DNA of 64,000 nt from Candidatus Gastranaerophilales bacterium (GCA_928722015.1 CAKMWI010000008.1:248001-312000), one strand, 5' to 3'; counted from the first letter of the stretch, positions 1-9,181 are shown. Translations and numbers: made by a program. Notes: generated by a model not told the origin, from the letters alone.

Positions 1-1625
1 TATTTTTCTTTATTAATGTAAAAAACCGGATCCCAAATTTGAGTACTATTTATGTTAAATGTGTTTTGTAGTATTTCTACTCCGCTGGTTTCTCTAACTG
101 ATATTGCATCAAATCTTTGCAGATATTTTCTCATAATATTTTTGCTTCCTTCTTCACCATCATAAAAAGGAATTCCAAATGAAGCTGCACATGCTATTTT
201 TTTTGCGTTATCATTTGCAAAATTTAGAAAATACTTGTCCCTGTGGTGATGAACACACCAATCTCTGAATACTTGGTCAGAACCAACAATAAATGTTCCT
301 ATATTTTTATTGAGATTTTTCAAATCAATGTAGTCTGCACAAAAATTTGTCGTTGTCAAAAATTCTTTTTCAAATTTTTCGCTGATACTATTTTTATGTA
401 AACGTTTTTCTATGCGAGGGTAATAGTTTATGGTTTTAACATTGTATCCTTCTTCTTTTAAAAATTCATTTAGAGCATAGTTTGTAAGTATTGCTCCTCT
501 GTTTGGTACATACCAAAAATTTAATATACCAATATTGTTTTGTTTTCCAAGTGTTTTTTCATACACCTCATTAAAAGACTTTTCTGATGCTATCAAATTA
601 TAAAATTTATCTCTTAGAGGATGAGCAGCAAATGGTTTCTGGCAGGCCCTTTGCATTGCATATTTAAGAGGAACTTGTTTTATAGTTTTAAGTTTTGTTG
701 TTTTACAAATGTCGTTAAATATTCTTTCTCCATTACTTGTATTAATTAGAAGTAGAGATGTTCCTAACTTATCGTCTAAATTTTTGTTGAATTTTTTAAT
801 GCCCAAAAAATCGGCTATAGTTATGTCTGATTGTCTTGGAAGTGTTGCAAATTTACAGTTTTCGCATGATTTGCTCATCGCAATTTTTGAATGGTAAATT
901 TGCATGTATTTTTTATATAACTGTTTATTTTTTATTGTTTCAACTACAATTGAGGAGCAATTCCAACCTGAAAGTTTTTTGTCTCTAAAATTTATATCCG
1001 TTATTTTGTCATAAGTTTGTTCTACTTCATTGATAAATTTTTGAAATACTTTCGGTGATGGTGAATATGTACAATAAATATCAACCAATAATAATTTGTC
1101 ATATTTTTTATTCAAGTAGTGTTTTAATCCGGCAACTTGACATGGACAACCTGAAAATAGTACATAATTTCCATTGTCTAAAAGATATTTTATCTGCTTG
1201 TATAAATTTTCAGAAATTTTACTTTGTACATATTTTGAGCCTCGTATTTTATGCAGCTCGTCAATTGTATCAATAATTATGTGTTCAACCATCCAATTTT
1301 TATTAAAAGCAGCTCCAACTACATATCCGTTGCGCTCAAAAATCCAATTCGCAAGTGCTGTAAAGGCCCCTCCGGAAGAACTTTGTATTCTTATATTGTC
1401 TTCATTCATCAAGGCATAGGCATCTGGCTGTTTTGTGTTTTCTTCTTTATAATTCAATATAGGGCAGCTTTTTTTGCATAACCCGCAGTTGGTGCATTTG
1501 TCTTCTTTTATCACAGACCTGTAATATCCATTTTTATCTTGAACTATTTCAATTGCTCCATTTGGACAAACATTTGCGCATGCAGCGCAGCCTGTGCAGT
1601 AAATTTCGTCAATTATATATTTCAT
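1..1625 (-). CDS. FrhB/FdhB-type iron-sulfur protein fused to polysaccharide pyruvyl transferase domain (partial, C-terminus off the left edge)
   Basis: I translated this reading frame by hand from ATG 1625 to the window edge, about 541 codons, and the stretches I checked show no stop. Residues 1-60 carry two 4Fe-4S motifs (CTGCAACANVCP and CTNCGLCKKSCP). Residues about 75-310 resemble the coenzyme F420 hydrogenase/dehydrogenase beta-subunit family, with SSGGAFTALA and FSGCPCQVAGLK. From about residue 360 a polysaccharide pyruvyl transferase-like domain begins (NIGILNFWYVPNRGA, then IVGSDQVF). The two families are often encoded by neighbouring genes in glycan loci, and here they form one polypeptide. 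The likely role is redox-linked or pyruvyl modification of a surface glycan, which is inference. The start overlaps the upstream glycosyltransferase gene by 17 bp, and an AAAGGA ribosome-binding site precedes ATG. The C-terminus is not visible. Confidence 0.85.
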   Translation of the reverse strand, partial: MKYIIDEIYCTGCAACANVCPNGAIEIVQDKNGYYRSVIKEDKCTNCGLCKKSCPILNYKEENTKQPDAYALMNEDNIRIQSSSGGAFTALANWIFERNGYVVGAAFNKNWMVEHIIIDTIDELHKIRGSKYVQSKISENLYKQIKYLLDNGNYVLFSGCPCQVAGLKHYLNKKYDKLLLVDIYCTYSPSPKVFQKFINEVEQTYDKITDINFRDKKLSGWNCSSIVVETIKNKQLYKKYMQIYHSKIAMSKSCENCKFATLPRQSDITIADFLGIKKFNKNLDDKLGTSLLLINTSNGERIFNDICKTTKLKTIKQVPLKYAMQRACQKPFAAHPLRDKFYNLIASEKSFNEVYEKTLGKQNNIGILNFWYVPNRGAILTNYALNEFLKEEGYNVKTINYYPRIEKRLHKNSISEKFEKEFLTTTNFCADYIDLKNLNKNIGTFIVGSDQVFRDWCVHHHRDKYFLNFANDNAKKIACAASFGIPFYDGEEGSKNIMRKYLQRFDAISVRETSGVEILQNTFNINSTQIWDPVFYINKEK

Positions 1626-2712
1626 TATTTATTTTCCTTTCGCTATTCTCAATTTCGTTTAGTATTTCATTTTTACAATCTTGGTATTTTATAACTTTTT
1701 CTAAATAATTTTTGTTATACATATTATTTATTGATGTCCAATAATACATGTTTTCTTCAAAACTTAAATCCGATTTAACTTTGAATAATCTATTCATTTC
1801 ATTTTTTTGAGCTTCTTCAGTTATTGTTATGAATCTCATTGATTCGGGGTATAATATAATTTGGTTCTCAATTCCACATATTGTGATTAAGTCTGTAAAT
1901 CCGGAACGTAAAGAAATATTTGCACTGCAAAGACTGGCAAAATAGCATTGTTGTGCTAATGGTAAGTATATTTTTTCAAAATTATTATATAATAATGTGT
2001 TGGTATTAAAGACAACTTTGTATCCGTGTGATTCCAGTTCTTTTCCAATTTTTATCCAAAATGAAGAACTTATTTCTTTTTCATCATACGAATTTGCATG
2101 AGGAGAAATCATTATTACTTTTTTGCCGTTAGAAATTTTTTCAAAGAGGTTATTTACTTTTTGCTTTATTTCTGTAGGAAAGTTCGGAATTTCTAAGTCA
2201 ACTTTATTTAAATTTAACATTTTGGCATAAACTTCAACAAAATTTTCGGATTTGTTCGATTCTGCTTCATTGAATACATGATGCGATAGCTCATATAGCA
2301 TTCCTTTTTGTAGTCCGTAAGTGTTATGGTCTTTTTCTACAATTGATTTGGTACAAGTTGCGTAGTAAATTTCTCTGGGAATTTTTATAGCTTTATCTGC
2401 AAAATTCAAGGAATGAATGAATTCAAGTTGATTTGCATTTTTGTAAAAAATGAGTATTTTACCTCCATGTTCTTTTTTAAATTGTTTTAATAGTGAACAG
2501 CCTATGATAAAATCTCCCCATGGCCAAAAGGGAACAAAAATCCAATAGTCGGCATATTTTTTTTGTATTTCTTTTTTGAACATCTTGAGTGCTATTTTTG
2601 AAAAAGTCATATTGATTTTATTTCTTAAGTCAATACGCTTTTTTCTGTTGGGAATAATAATATTTATGATACTTTTTAATATTTTGCTAATTATAATAAT
2701 TGGGTAATACAT
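1609..2712 (-). CDS. Glycosyltransferase family 9-like protein (GT-B fold suspected)
   Basis: This is a 367-residue protein with a hydrophobic, basic N-terminus that may associate with the membrane. It then has VPFWPWGDFIIGCSLLKQF, which resembles the N-terminal phosphate-loop region of heptosyltransferase-like GT9 enzymes. The C-terminal half has ISPHANSYDEKE and a block SANISLRSGFTDLI followed by IILYPES, as expected for a nucleotide-sugar-binding GT-B half. A nearly identical ISLRSG block occurs in the product of 6193-7320, so the two are diverged paralogues in one locus. The gene lies 3 bp after the epimerase-like gene and overlaps the next gene, which suggests one transcript. Donor and acceptor cannot be deduced. 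The family assignment rests on weak motif similarity. Confidence 0.6.
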   Translation of the reverse strand: MYYPIIIISKILKSIINIIIPNRKKRIDLRNKINMTFSKIALKMFKKEIQKKYADYWIFVPFWPWGDFIIGCSLLKQFKKEHGGKILIFYKNANQLEFIHSLNFADKAIKIPREIYYATCTKSIVEKDHNTYGLQKGMLYELSHHVFNEAESNKSENFVEVYAKMLNLNKVDLEIPNFPTEIKQKVNNLFEKISNGKKVIMISPHANSYDEKEISSSFWIKIGKELESHGYKVVFNTNTLLYNNFEKIYLPLAQQCYFASLCSANISLRSGFTDLITICGIENQIILYPESMRFITITEEAQKNEMNRLFKVKSDLSFEENMYYWTSINNMYNKNYLEKVIKYQDCKNEILNEIENSERKINNEIYN

Positions 2713-2715
2713 AGC

Positions 2716-3378
2716 CTATACTCTTTCATATTCATGTTTTAAGTTTGATATTGCTTCTTTATAGTTGCCATTCTTTTTAAATAGCGTTGCAGTTCCAAGA
2801 ACATAACCTTTAACGCCAAGGTTTGACCATTTTTCTATTCTTTCTGGTGTTACTGCTCCATCTAGAAAAATTTCAAAGTTATATTCATCTTTTAGTTTAA
2901 GTAATTTTTCTATTTTTTTATCTACATACGTTAAATATTGTCTGCCTGCGTGTCCAGGATTTACGCCAAGGACTAAGACTCTGTCTACCGTGTTTAGGAG
3001 TTCTTCTATACTTGGAATTGATGTACCAGGATTTATTGCTATTCCTGCTTTTGCTCCGGCCTTATGAATTTTTTCAATTGTTGTTGCAGGATCGGTATCG
3101 ACTTCCGGATGAATATAAATGATATCAATGCCTAATTTAAATAGTATATCAAGGTAGTTGTATGGCTTTTTTACCATTAAATGTGCATCTACTTTTTTAT
3201 TTGTTGAATTTTTAATAAATGCCATGTCTTGATAACCCATGCCAAAGTTATCAACAAAGCTTCCATCCATTATATCTATGTGAAAGGAGTCTATGCCTGC
3301 ACTTTCAAGTTCTCTTACTTCTTTCTCAAGGTTTGCGTAATTTGCGCACATCATTGATGCAGAAAGCTCTATATTCAT
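2716..3378 (-). CDS. Ribulose-phosphate 3-epimerase family protein
   Basis: This 220-residue TIM-barrel protein is the usual length for pentose-5-phosphate 3-epimerases. The metal and catalytic motifs are visible: LSASMMCANYANL, FHIDIMDGSF (His-x-Asp...Met-Asp), DAHLMV, LGVNPGHAG and FLDGAVT with the second catalytic Asp. Family members interconvert ribulose-5-phosphate and xylulose-5-phosphate, or act on allulose-6-phosphate (AlsE branch). The substrate-facing SFVDNFGMG departs from the common HFVPNITFG. Its place between a phosphomannose isomerase-like gene (1 bp away) and glycosyltransferase genes suggests it supplies a sugar phosphate for glycan synthesis rather than housekeeping pentose metabolism. 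That role is inference, and a housekeeping rpe cannot be excluded. Confidence 0.8.
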   Translation of the reverse strand: MNIELSASMMCANYANLEKEVRELESAGIDSFHIDIMDGSFVDNFGMGYQDMAFIKNSTNKKVDAHLMVKKPYNYLDILFKLGIDIIYIHPEVDTDPATTIEKIHKAGAKAGIAINPGTSIPSIEELLNTVDRVLVLGVNPGHAGRQYLTYVDKKIEKLLKLKDEYNFEIFLDGAVTPERIEKWSNLGVKGYVLGTATLFKKNGNYKEAISNLKHEYERV

Positions 3379-3379
3379 A

Positions 3380-4285
3380 TTATTTATCCTCCTTTATTAC
3401 GGGTCTTGCGATGATAAATGTAGAATTATTTAATTTAATATATTCATTAGGTTCCAGAACAATGGTTATGCCTGTGTGAATATTTATTCCATCTATAGTT
3501 GTTTCTCCAGCTAGAACAGTGAGGCACTCAAGTGTTTCTGACATATTTTTATACTCGGAAACATTTTTATATAATCTGGTTGAGTAAAGTCTTTCTACAA
3601 TTTCGTTATTATTATATTTCTGTTTTCTGGATTTTAATTTAGGATTGATAGCTTTTAGTGCTTTTTCTATATGAAGTTCTCTTTTTTTACCTGCATCATC
3701 GACTCTGTTAAAATCAAAGAATCTGTATGTAAGATTACAATTTTCTTCTATTTCATAAAAAAGTGCTCCGTGTGTAGCGGCATGAATTGTGCCTTGTTCA
3801 ACAAATACGTAGTCTCCCTTTTCTATTGCCAGATGGTCAATGATATCTTCTTCAACTCTGTTTTGAACTATTTTTTCTTTGATTTCTTCTATAGTGTTAA
3901 GTTTGCAACCATTAAACAACCAGCCGTTTTCCGGTGGTTCTAAAAAGTACCAAGATTCATTTTTCCCAAATTTCCTTTTTTCAATTTCTTGGGCACATGC
4001 ATCATCCGGATGTACTTGGATACTTAAATCCTCTTTTGGGTCAACGAGTGCTATTACAAATGGAAATTCTTCATATTTCCCCAGACCAAATCGGTCTTTA
4101 TTTTGTTCAAAATATGTTTTAAATAGCGTATTCTTTAATTTTCCATTTAAAATTGTGCTTTCAAATTCTTTATTAGAGACTAAAGAATATAAATGTCCAA
4201 GTTTGTTATGTTTTTCCGGTGCAAAAGGAATTAATTTTTTGCCACCCCATATTGTTTCATGTGAAATAGGTTTGAGTATAAGCAT
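3380..4285 (-). CDS. manA: Mannose-6-phosphate isomerase, class I (ManA-like)
   Basis: The 301-residue length matches the short, Bacillus-type class I phosphomannose isomerases. N-terminal KPISHETIWGGKKL, the zinc-site motif IQVHPDD near residue 92, and VEQGTIHAA with the second zinc histidine are all present, so the active site looks intact. The enzyme interconverts fructose-6-phosphate and mannose-6-phosphate in the cytosol and feeds nucleotide-mannose or related sugars. In this locus it sits between a small HAD phosphatase (10-bp gap) and an epimerase-like gene, and a phosphohexomutase gene occurs at 56466-57899. A role in making the glycan assembled by this locus is likely. Specificity for another aldose or ketose phosphate cannot be ruled out from motifs alone. 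Confidence 0.85.
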   Translation of the reverse strand: MLILKPISHETIWGGKKLIPFAPEKHNKLGHLYSLVSNKEFESTILNGKLKNTLFKTYFEQNKDRFGLGKYEEFPFVIALVDPKEDLSIQVHPDDACAQEIEKRKFGKNESWYFLEPPENGWLFNGCKLNTIEEIKEKIVQNRVEEDIIDHLAIEKGDYVFVEQGTIHAATHGALFYEIEENCNLTYRFFDFNRVDDAGKKRELHIEKALKAINPKLKSRKQKYNNNEIVERLYSTRLYKNVSEYKNMSETLECLTVLAGETTIDGINIHTGITIVLEPNEYIKLNNSTFIIARPVIKEDK

Positions 4286-4294
4286 TTTATCTCC

Positions 4295-4681
4295 CTATAA
4301 TGTTTCATCTATTATTACTTCAAAATCCGCTAAACCTTTATTTCTTTCCGGGCTCACCGCATACGCGCATTTTAACCCTGAAGGTTTATTATCGTTAAAA
4401 AGAATTCTTTCACCCATAGGCATTTCGAATAGTATTTCGTTGTACCTAATGTTATTTTCTTTTAAAAATTGTTCAGTTTTACTGCGAGCTTCTTTTTCTC
4501 TGGCAGTCATTATAAGAATATAATCATTTTCAGGTATTGATTGCAAAAATTCTTTTGCTCCAGGTAAAAATTTATCTTTTCCTTTTTTATATCCGTTGTG
4601 TTCTACCAGTGTTCCGTCAAAATCGAATATCCATGTCTTATTTAGTGCTGATAGTTTTAAAATATTCTCTTTTAAAAGCAT
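4295..4681 (-). CDS. Small HAD-superfamily phosphatase
   Basis: This is a compact 128-residue HAD hydrolase. Motif I is FDFDGTLVEH (nucleophile and acid/base Asp, near residue 19), motif II is LIMTAREKE, and a late NDNKPSG block resembles capless sugar-phosphate phosphatases. It has no cap domain, so a fairly large or exposed phosphomonoester such as a sugar bisphosphate is plausible. The start is supported by AGAAGGAG eight bases before ATG, although it lies 44 bp inside the upstream nucleotidyltransferase-kinase gene. The overlap implies translational coupling. By analogy with GmhB in heptose activation, it may remove a phosphate between the kinase and nucleotidyltransferase steps. This is inference. 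Confidence 0.75.
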   Translation of the reverse strand: MLLKENILKLSALNKTWIFDFDGTLVEHNGYKKGKDKFLPGAKEFLQSIPENDYILIMTAREKEARSKTEQFLKENNIRYNEILFEMPMGERILFNDNKPSGLKCAYAVSPERNKGLADFEVIIDETL

Positions 4682-6191
4682 TGTTATCTCCTTCTATACA
4701 TTCATTAAGCAGATATAATCCGTTATAGTATGCGAGGCACATAGAATCAAAATCTTCCCATGCATGACTTGCAAGAGAGAGCCAGATTATTGAGTGGATT
4801 ATCTTTAGTTCGTCAATATTACATGCAGGAATTTTTGAAATAAAATAATCTGTTAGTTCTTCCCAGCCACCTGAATTAATTGTATAGTTGACTTCGGTGT
4901 TTGTAATACTAAGATTGAAATTTTTGATATTAAATTGGTCAAAATTTCCGTTTATTGAGTAGTATAGTTTTGCCCAGTCATACCGAATATCCCCAAGAAC
5001 TTTTTGTGAACCGAAGTAGCCTCGTGCATCTATAAAGTATATTTTCCCATTTTTATCAATCATTGTATTTGTAAGTGTACAATCTCCATGAATTGGGCAA
5101 TATACAGTGCTAAATAATCTGTTTTCTACTAAATTTCTTAAAAATGTTGAGTCTGTCATTATATTTTTGCAGTGTTTTCCATTAATGGTTATATAGTCAT
5201 TATCAGAAAACGGTATTGCCTGTCTTATACTTTGTATTCTTTTAATTGTTTTTGTATAATATTCTTCTTCTAAATCCCAATAATTTGCAGGTTTATTTTC
5301 ATAGCCATGCATTTTATTTATTGATTTTATAAGATTATCTATAACAGTTTTCTTTTCATTTAGAGAAAGTTCTGCATTAAATATATTTGTTCCGTCTATT
5401 TTACTCATTGTAAGAGGTTCCAGTGAATATATTTCCGGTATTGAATCAAAACCATATTCTCGCATTTGTTTGTACCAAACAACTTCTCTGTCGATAAGCT
5501 TTTGTCCTTCAGTTGTTAATCCTGTTTTTATTACTTTATCTGTTGTAAATTCCATTTTGTTGTATGGTCTGCATCTGTTTTTAGTTGAAGAAATTTTTTC
5601 TATAGCTTCAATTGTTCCTGTTTCTTTTGAATTTTTCATTGATAGAGGCGTTAGTGCAATTCCTGAATTTTTTAACCATTGTGTGAATGAGCCTTCAGCT
5701 GGAAAATCGGAAAATTTTGACTTGTTATTGAATATATAGCAACCAGCTACTCCATATTCTGTTGATGCTATTTTTTCTAGTGTATTATTTTGAAAACTCC
5801 AACTGCATTTGAAATTTTCGGATATACCAATGTATGATTTATTTTTATCCAAATTAGATATATCAAATTCCTGACTGAGTATTATATCTGACCAAATCAG
5901 CATAAATTGTTCATCATCTGCTATATATTTTAATGCTTCTTTAATTCCGCAGGCGTTTCCGGTTCCTGTTGCTTTAATGAGAATATATTTTGCGCAACAG
6001 AATGTTTGTAAGTATTTTTCCAGGACATTAAATTTATAATCTCCGATTATTACAAATTCAGCCTGTGGATATTTTTTAAACATGTGGAAAATAATTGGTA
6101 AATTATTTACCGGAACGATACATTTTGGTTTGTTTTGAGTTAGATGTCCTAATCGGGTACCTTTACCTCCTGCCTGAATAATAATTTTCAT
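4638..6191 (-). CDS. Bifunctional sugar nucleotidyltransferase and aminoglycoside-phosphotransferase-like kinase
   Basis: The 517-residue protein has two domains. Residues 1 to about 200 are a nucleotidyltransferase fold: IIQAGGKGTRLGHLTQNKPK contains the GxGTR...PK signature, and LIWSDIIL supplies the metal-site Asp. Residues about 210-500 resemble APH/choline-kinase folds: CPIHGDCTLTNTM near residue 367 is the catalytic loop, IYFIDARGYFG the metal-binding loop, and GDIRYDWAKLYYS follows. Such fusions occur in capsule and glycan loci, where one enzyme phosphorylates and activates a sugar or alcohol. With the overlapping HAD phosphatase, the isomerase and the epimerase homologue, it forms an apparent activation cassette. 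The activated molecule and nucleotide are unknown. The gene ends inside the HAD gene. Confidence 0.75.
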   Translation of the reverse strand: MKIIIQAGGKGTRLGHLTQNKPKCIVPVNNLPIIFHMFKKYPQAEFVIIGDYKFNVLEKYLQTFCCAKYILIKATGTGNACGIKEALKYIADDEQFMLIWSDIILSQEFDISNLDKNKSYIGISENFKCSWSFQNNTLEKIASTEYGVAGCYIFNNKSKFSDFPAEGSFTQWLKNSGIALTPLSMKNSKETGTIEAIEKISSTKNRCRPYNKMEFTTDKVIKTGLTTEGQKLIDREVVWYKQMREYGFDSIPEIYSLEPLTMSKIDGTNIFNAELSLNEKKTVIDNLIKSINKMHGYENKPANYWDLEEEYYTKTIKRIQSIRQAIPFSDNDYITINGKHCKNIMTDSTFLRNLVENRLFSTVYCPIHGDCTLTNTMIDKNGKIYFIDARGYFGSQKVLGDIRYDWAKLYYSINGNFDQFNIKNFNLSITNTEVNYTINSGGWEELTDYFISKIPACNIDELKIIHSIIWLSLASHAWEDFDSMCLAYYNGLYLLNECIEGDNNAFKREYFKTISTK

Positions 6192-6192
6192 C

Positions 6193-7320
6193 TTACTTAA
6201 TCCTCATATTTACTGTGTCTGAAATCCAATTAATTATTTGTTTTTTGTATTCTTGCGAATATGCTATTTCATATATATTTTTTCTTTCTGGAAATATCCC
6301 TATAATGGAATAACATTTTGAAACTTGGGATTCTGGAATTTTGTCAAATCTATATCGCTTTTTGAAGTTAGTGTATAAAACAATATGCGGTTTATTGGTT
6401 TCAGATAATATCTCTGATAATCCGCTTCTTAATGATATTATTGCAGTGGCCTTAGATGCTAGAGTATAAGCTTCTCCTATGCTGAAATTTTTATTATTTC
6501 TTATTGTTTTTATATGGAGCTGTTTTTCCAGTTCATTCCAAAATTCTTCGTCTAAGCATTCGCATGTATTTGCTTTAGTAGAAATAAATATAAATTTACT
6601 GATATTATGCTCTTTTAAATATTCAGATACGTTTTTTTGTACTTCAGGTTTGATTTTTATTTTGTTAATTTCAAAAATATTTTCTTTTGATAGCATAAAA
6701 TAGTTATATATCTCAGATAAATAATGGCACTGACCAAGTCTAACTTTATCCTCTGTTTCTATATAAAATTTCATTGGAAATGCTGTATATACATATTTAT
6801 TATCTATAGTGAAATATTTTTGACTTGTTTCATACTTGAGGTTTGTAAGAAGTTTGCAATCGATATCTGGAGTCAGCATTTCAATTAACTCAAGATGGTA
6901 CTTTTTTGTCGCAATAATAATTGGAGTATCTGATTTTTCTATCAGTCCGTTGAATATGTATTTCAGGAATAGATAAGCTTCTCCAAGATTTGATTTAAGT
7001 ATGAATATTTTATTATATTTGTTACTAAGGTATTTTTTTAAAATTCTTTTTGTTTGTTCTGTTTTATTTATTTTCTTTTTAAAAATATCAAGAATGTTAT
7101 ATTCAATACTGTCATCATCTTCTGTTCGAGTAATTATTTTTCTATTACAAATGTTTATTGTTCTGGTTTCTGTGAAGTTCTTATAAATTTTTTCTTTAGA
7201 AATTAGCCCAAGAAATATTTTAGTCTTGTGGTTATAGTCTTTTTGTTCTGAAAATAATTTGATACCAAATAAATTATACTCTTTTTTATTTTTTGATAAA
7301 TTCAATGCAAAGTGCTCCAA
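6193..7320 (-). CDS. Glycosyltransferase-like protein, paralogue of 1609-2712
   Basis: This 375-residue protein has no obvious signal peptide. Its C-terminal half parallels the product of 1609-2712: FIFISTKANTCECLDEEFW, then ASKATAIISLRSGLSEIL and HIVLYTNFKKR match the ISPHAN..., ISLRSG... and LYPES blocks there. Its N-terminal half has KIFILKSNLGEAYLFLKYIF in place of the other protein's PWGDFI block. The similarity suggests a GT-B sugar transferase, but no catalytic residue can be named. It lies 1 bp upstream of the nucleotidyltransferase-kinase gene and 3 bp after the ABC exporter, so co-transcription is almost certain. It may transfer the sugar made by the neighbouring cassette. Confidence 0.5.
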   Translation of the reverse strand: MEHFALNLSKNKKEYNLFGIKLFSEQKDYNHKTKIFLGLISKEKIYKNFTETRTINICNRKIITRTEDDDSIEYNILDIFKKKINKTEQTKRILKKYLSNKYNKIFILKSNLGEAYLFLKYIFNGLIEKSDTPIIIATKKYHLELIEMLTPDIDCKLLTNLKYETSQKYFTIDNKYVYTAFPMKFYIETEDKVRLGQCHYLSEIYNYFMLSKENIFEINKIKIKPEVQKNVSEYLKEHNISKFIFISTKANTCECLDEEFWNELEKQLHIKTIRNNKNFSIGEAYTLASKATAIISLRSGLSEILSETNKPHIVLYTNFKKRYRFDKIPESQVSKCYSIIGIFPERKNIYEIAYSQEYKKQIINWISDTVNMRIK

Positions 7321-7323
7321 ATT

Positions 7324-9108
7324 TTAAACTTGAATTAAATCCTGCTGTCTAAATTGTGCTTCGTATAAACTTTTATATGCCCCGTTTTCAATTTTTAGAA
7401 GTTCTTCATGTGTTCCTTCTTCGACAATATGTGCTTTGTTTACGACAATTATTTTATCCGCATTTTTTATCGTGGATAGTCTATGTGCGATTACAAATAC
7501 TGTTTTGTCTTTCATTAAATTATCAATCGCTTTTTGCACAACTGCTTCGGCTTTATTATCAAGAGCAGATGTGGCTTCATCCAGGACAACGATAGGTGCA
7601 TTTTTTAGAAAAGCTCTTGCTATTGCTATTCTTTGTTTTTGGCCTCCTGAAAGTCGAATTCCACGTTCTCCTATTTCTGTATTTAATCCTTTTTCAAGGG
7701 ATGTTACAAATTCTTCAAGGCATGCCATTTTTACTGATAATTTAATTTCATCTTCTGTTGCATCGGGTTTACCAAGTAATATGTTTTCTTTTATTGTGCC
7801 GGAAAATAAGAAATTATCTTGAAAAACGACGGCGATGTTTGCTCTTAAAGAGGCAAGTTCAAAGTTTTTTATATTAACACCGTCGAATAGTATTTCTCCT
7901 GATTCTAAATTGTAAAACCTTGGTAATAGATTTACCAGTGTTGTTTTTCCGCCTCCGGAATTTCCAACGAAGGCTGTTGTTGTTCCGGCTTTTACTTTAA
8001 AGTTTATATTTTCCAGTACGTCAGGTAATTTAGGACTGTATCTGAAAAATACATTTTTATATTCAATACTTTCATTAAGCCCTTGCATTTTTATGCAATT
8101 TGGATTGTCCAAAATTTGCGGTTTACGGTTTAGCATTCCAAAGATTCTGTCAATTGCCATAAACGAAAATTGAACATCATTTAGATTGTTACCGAGATTT
8201 TTTATAGGTGTGTAAAGCATAATTAATGCAGTTATGAAAGAGACAAAATTTCCGCTTGTAATGGTTTTTGTTATAATTAAATGGCTGCCGTATCCTATAG
8301 CTGCACCTATTCCTATTGAAACTATTACATGCATCATAGGGGAAAGCCAAGATGTCCTCTGTGTGATTTTTATTTTAAAGTTAAATATATTATCTTGTAC
8401 TTCATCAAATTTTTTCATTTGAATGTTTTCGAGGTTATATGAGGTGATAGTTTTGTTTCCTGCGTAGGTTTCATTATAGATGGTTATGATTTTTGAGCCT
8501 GCTGTAACCGATTTATTCATAACTTCTTTGATTCTGTCTCTAATTTTTGCTAAAGGAAGAAATGCGCATCCTAGAACTGTTATAGCTATTATTGAAAGCT
8601 GCCAAGAATTGTATATTAAAACTGCAGTGAGAGATATTGAAGAAAATAATCTTGATATAAAAGTTTTCAAGTTATTTAGTAACCCGCTGCAGGCAAGATC
8701 TGCATCTTTATTAAATCGATATATAATGTCTCCTGATTTTCTTGAGTCAAAAAAAGCTGTTTCAAAATGTAGTAGGCTCTTATATAAATCTCGTTTTAAA
8801 TCATTTGTTATTTTTCCTCCAACCCAGGTATTGAGGTATATTGCAAGGTAATTTAGTAATCCTTGAATGCATGTGAATAATACTATTCCTAAAGGTATGT
8901 ACCATGGTGAGTGTATTGATTTATCAACCATGACGATGTCCATATAAGGCTTTAGCGCCAGCGCTATTACTGCGTCCAGTGAACCTATTGGAATGCAAAT
9001 TAGAATGGCCATTATTGCTCTAAAGCTGTATGGCTTTATATATGGCCACATTCGCTTATAATTTTTGACAAACTCAATTTTTGCAACTTTTGATTTAATT
9101 TTATCCAT
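7324..9108 (-). CDS. ABC transporter, fused permease and ATPase (MsbA-like lipid or glycan exporter)
   Basis: This 594-residue half-transporter has about six membrane segments in residues 25-310, followed by one nucleotide-binding domain. Walker A is GNSGGGKTT near residue 381, the signature LSGGQKQR is near 485, Walker B VVLDEAT near 504, and the switch region is VIAHRLST. The ATPase motifs are complete. It would work as a homodimer in the inner membrane, and exporters of this shape flip lipid A or lipid-linked oligosaccharides. Downstream glycosyltransferase genes follow at 1-4 bp spacing, so it probably exports their product. It starts a transcript after the terminator at 9182-9212. A GGAG stretch lies about 27 nt before ATG, farther than usual. 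Confidence 0.88.
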   Translation of the reverse strand: MDKIKSKVAKIEFVKNYKRMWPYIKPYSFRAIMAILICIPIGSLDAVIALALKPYMDIVMVDKSIHSPWYIPLGIVLFTCIQGLLNYLAIYLNTWVGGKITNDLKRDLYKSLLHFETAFFDSRKSGDIIYRFNKDADLACSGLLNNLKTFISRLFSSISLTAVLIYNSWQLSIIAITVLGCAFLPLAKIRDRIKEVMNKSVTAGSKIITIYNETYAGNKTITSYNLENIQMKKFDEVQDNIFNFKIKITQRTSWLSPMMHVIVSIGIGAAIGYGSHLIITKTITSGNFVSFITALIMLYTPIKNLGNNLNDVQFSFMAIDRIFGMLNRKPQILDNPNCIKMQGLNESIEYKNVFFRYSPKLPDVLENINFKVKAGTTTAFVGNSGGGKTTLVNLLPRFYNLESGEILFDGVNIKNFELASLRANIAVVFQDNFLFSGTIKENILLGKPDATEDEIKLSVKMACLEEFVTSLEKGLNTEIGERGIRLSGGQKQRIAIARAFLKNAPIVVLDEATSALDNKAEAVVQKAIDNLMKDKTVFVIAHRLSTIKNADKIIVVNKAHIVEEGTHEELLKIENGAYKSLYEAQFRQQDLIQV

Positions 9109-9181
9109 AGAAGTAATCCCAAATAGAAAGTTCTCTCCTTTGACAATTTTAATATGGTGAACTTGAAATGTGAGAATTTAC

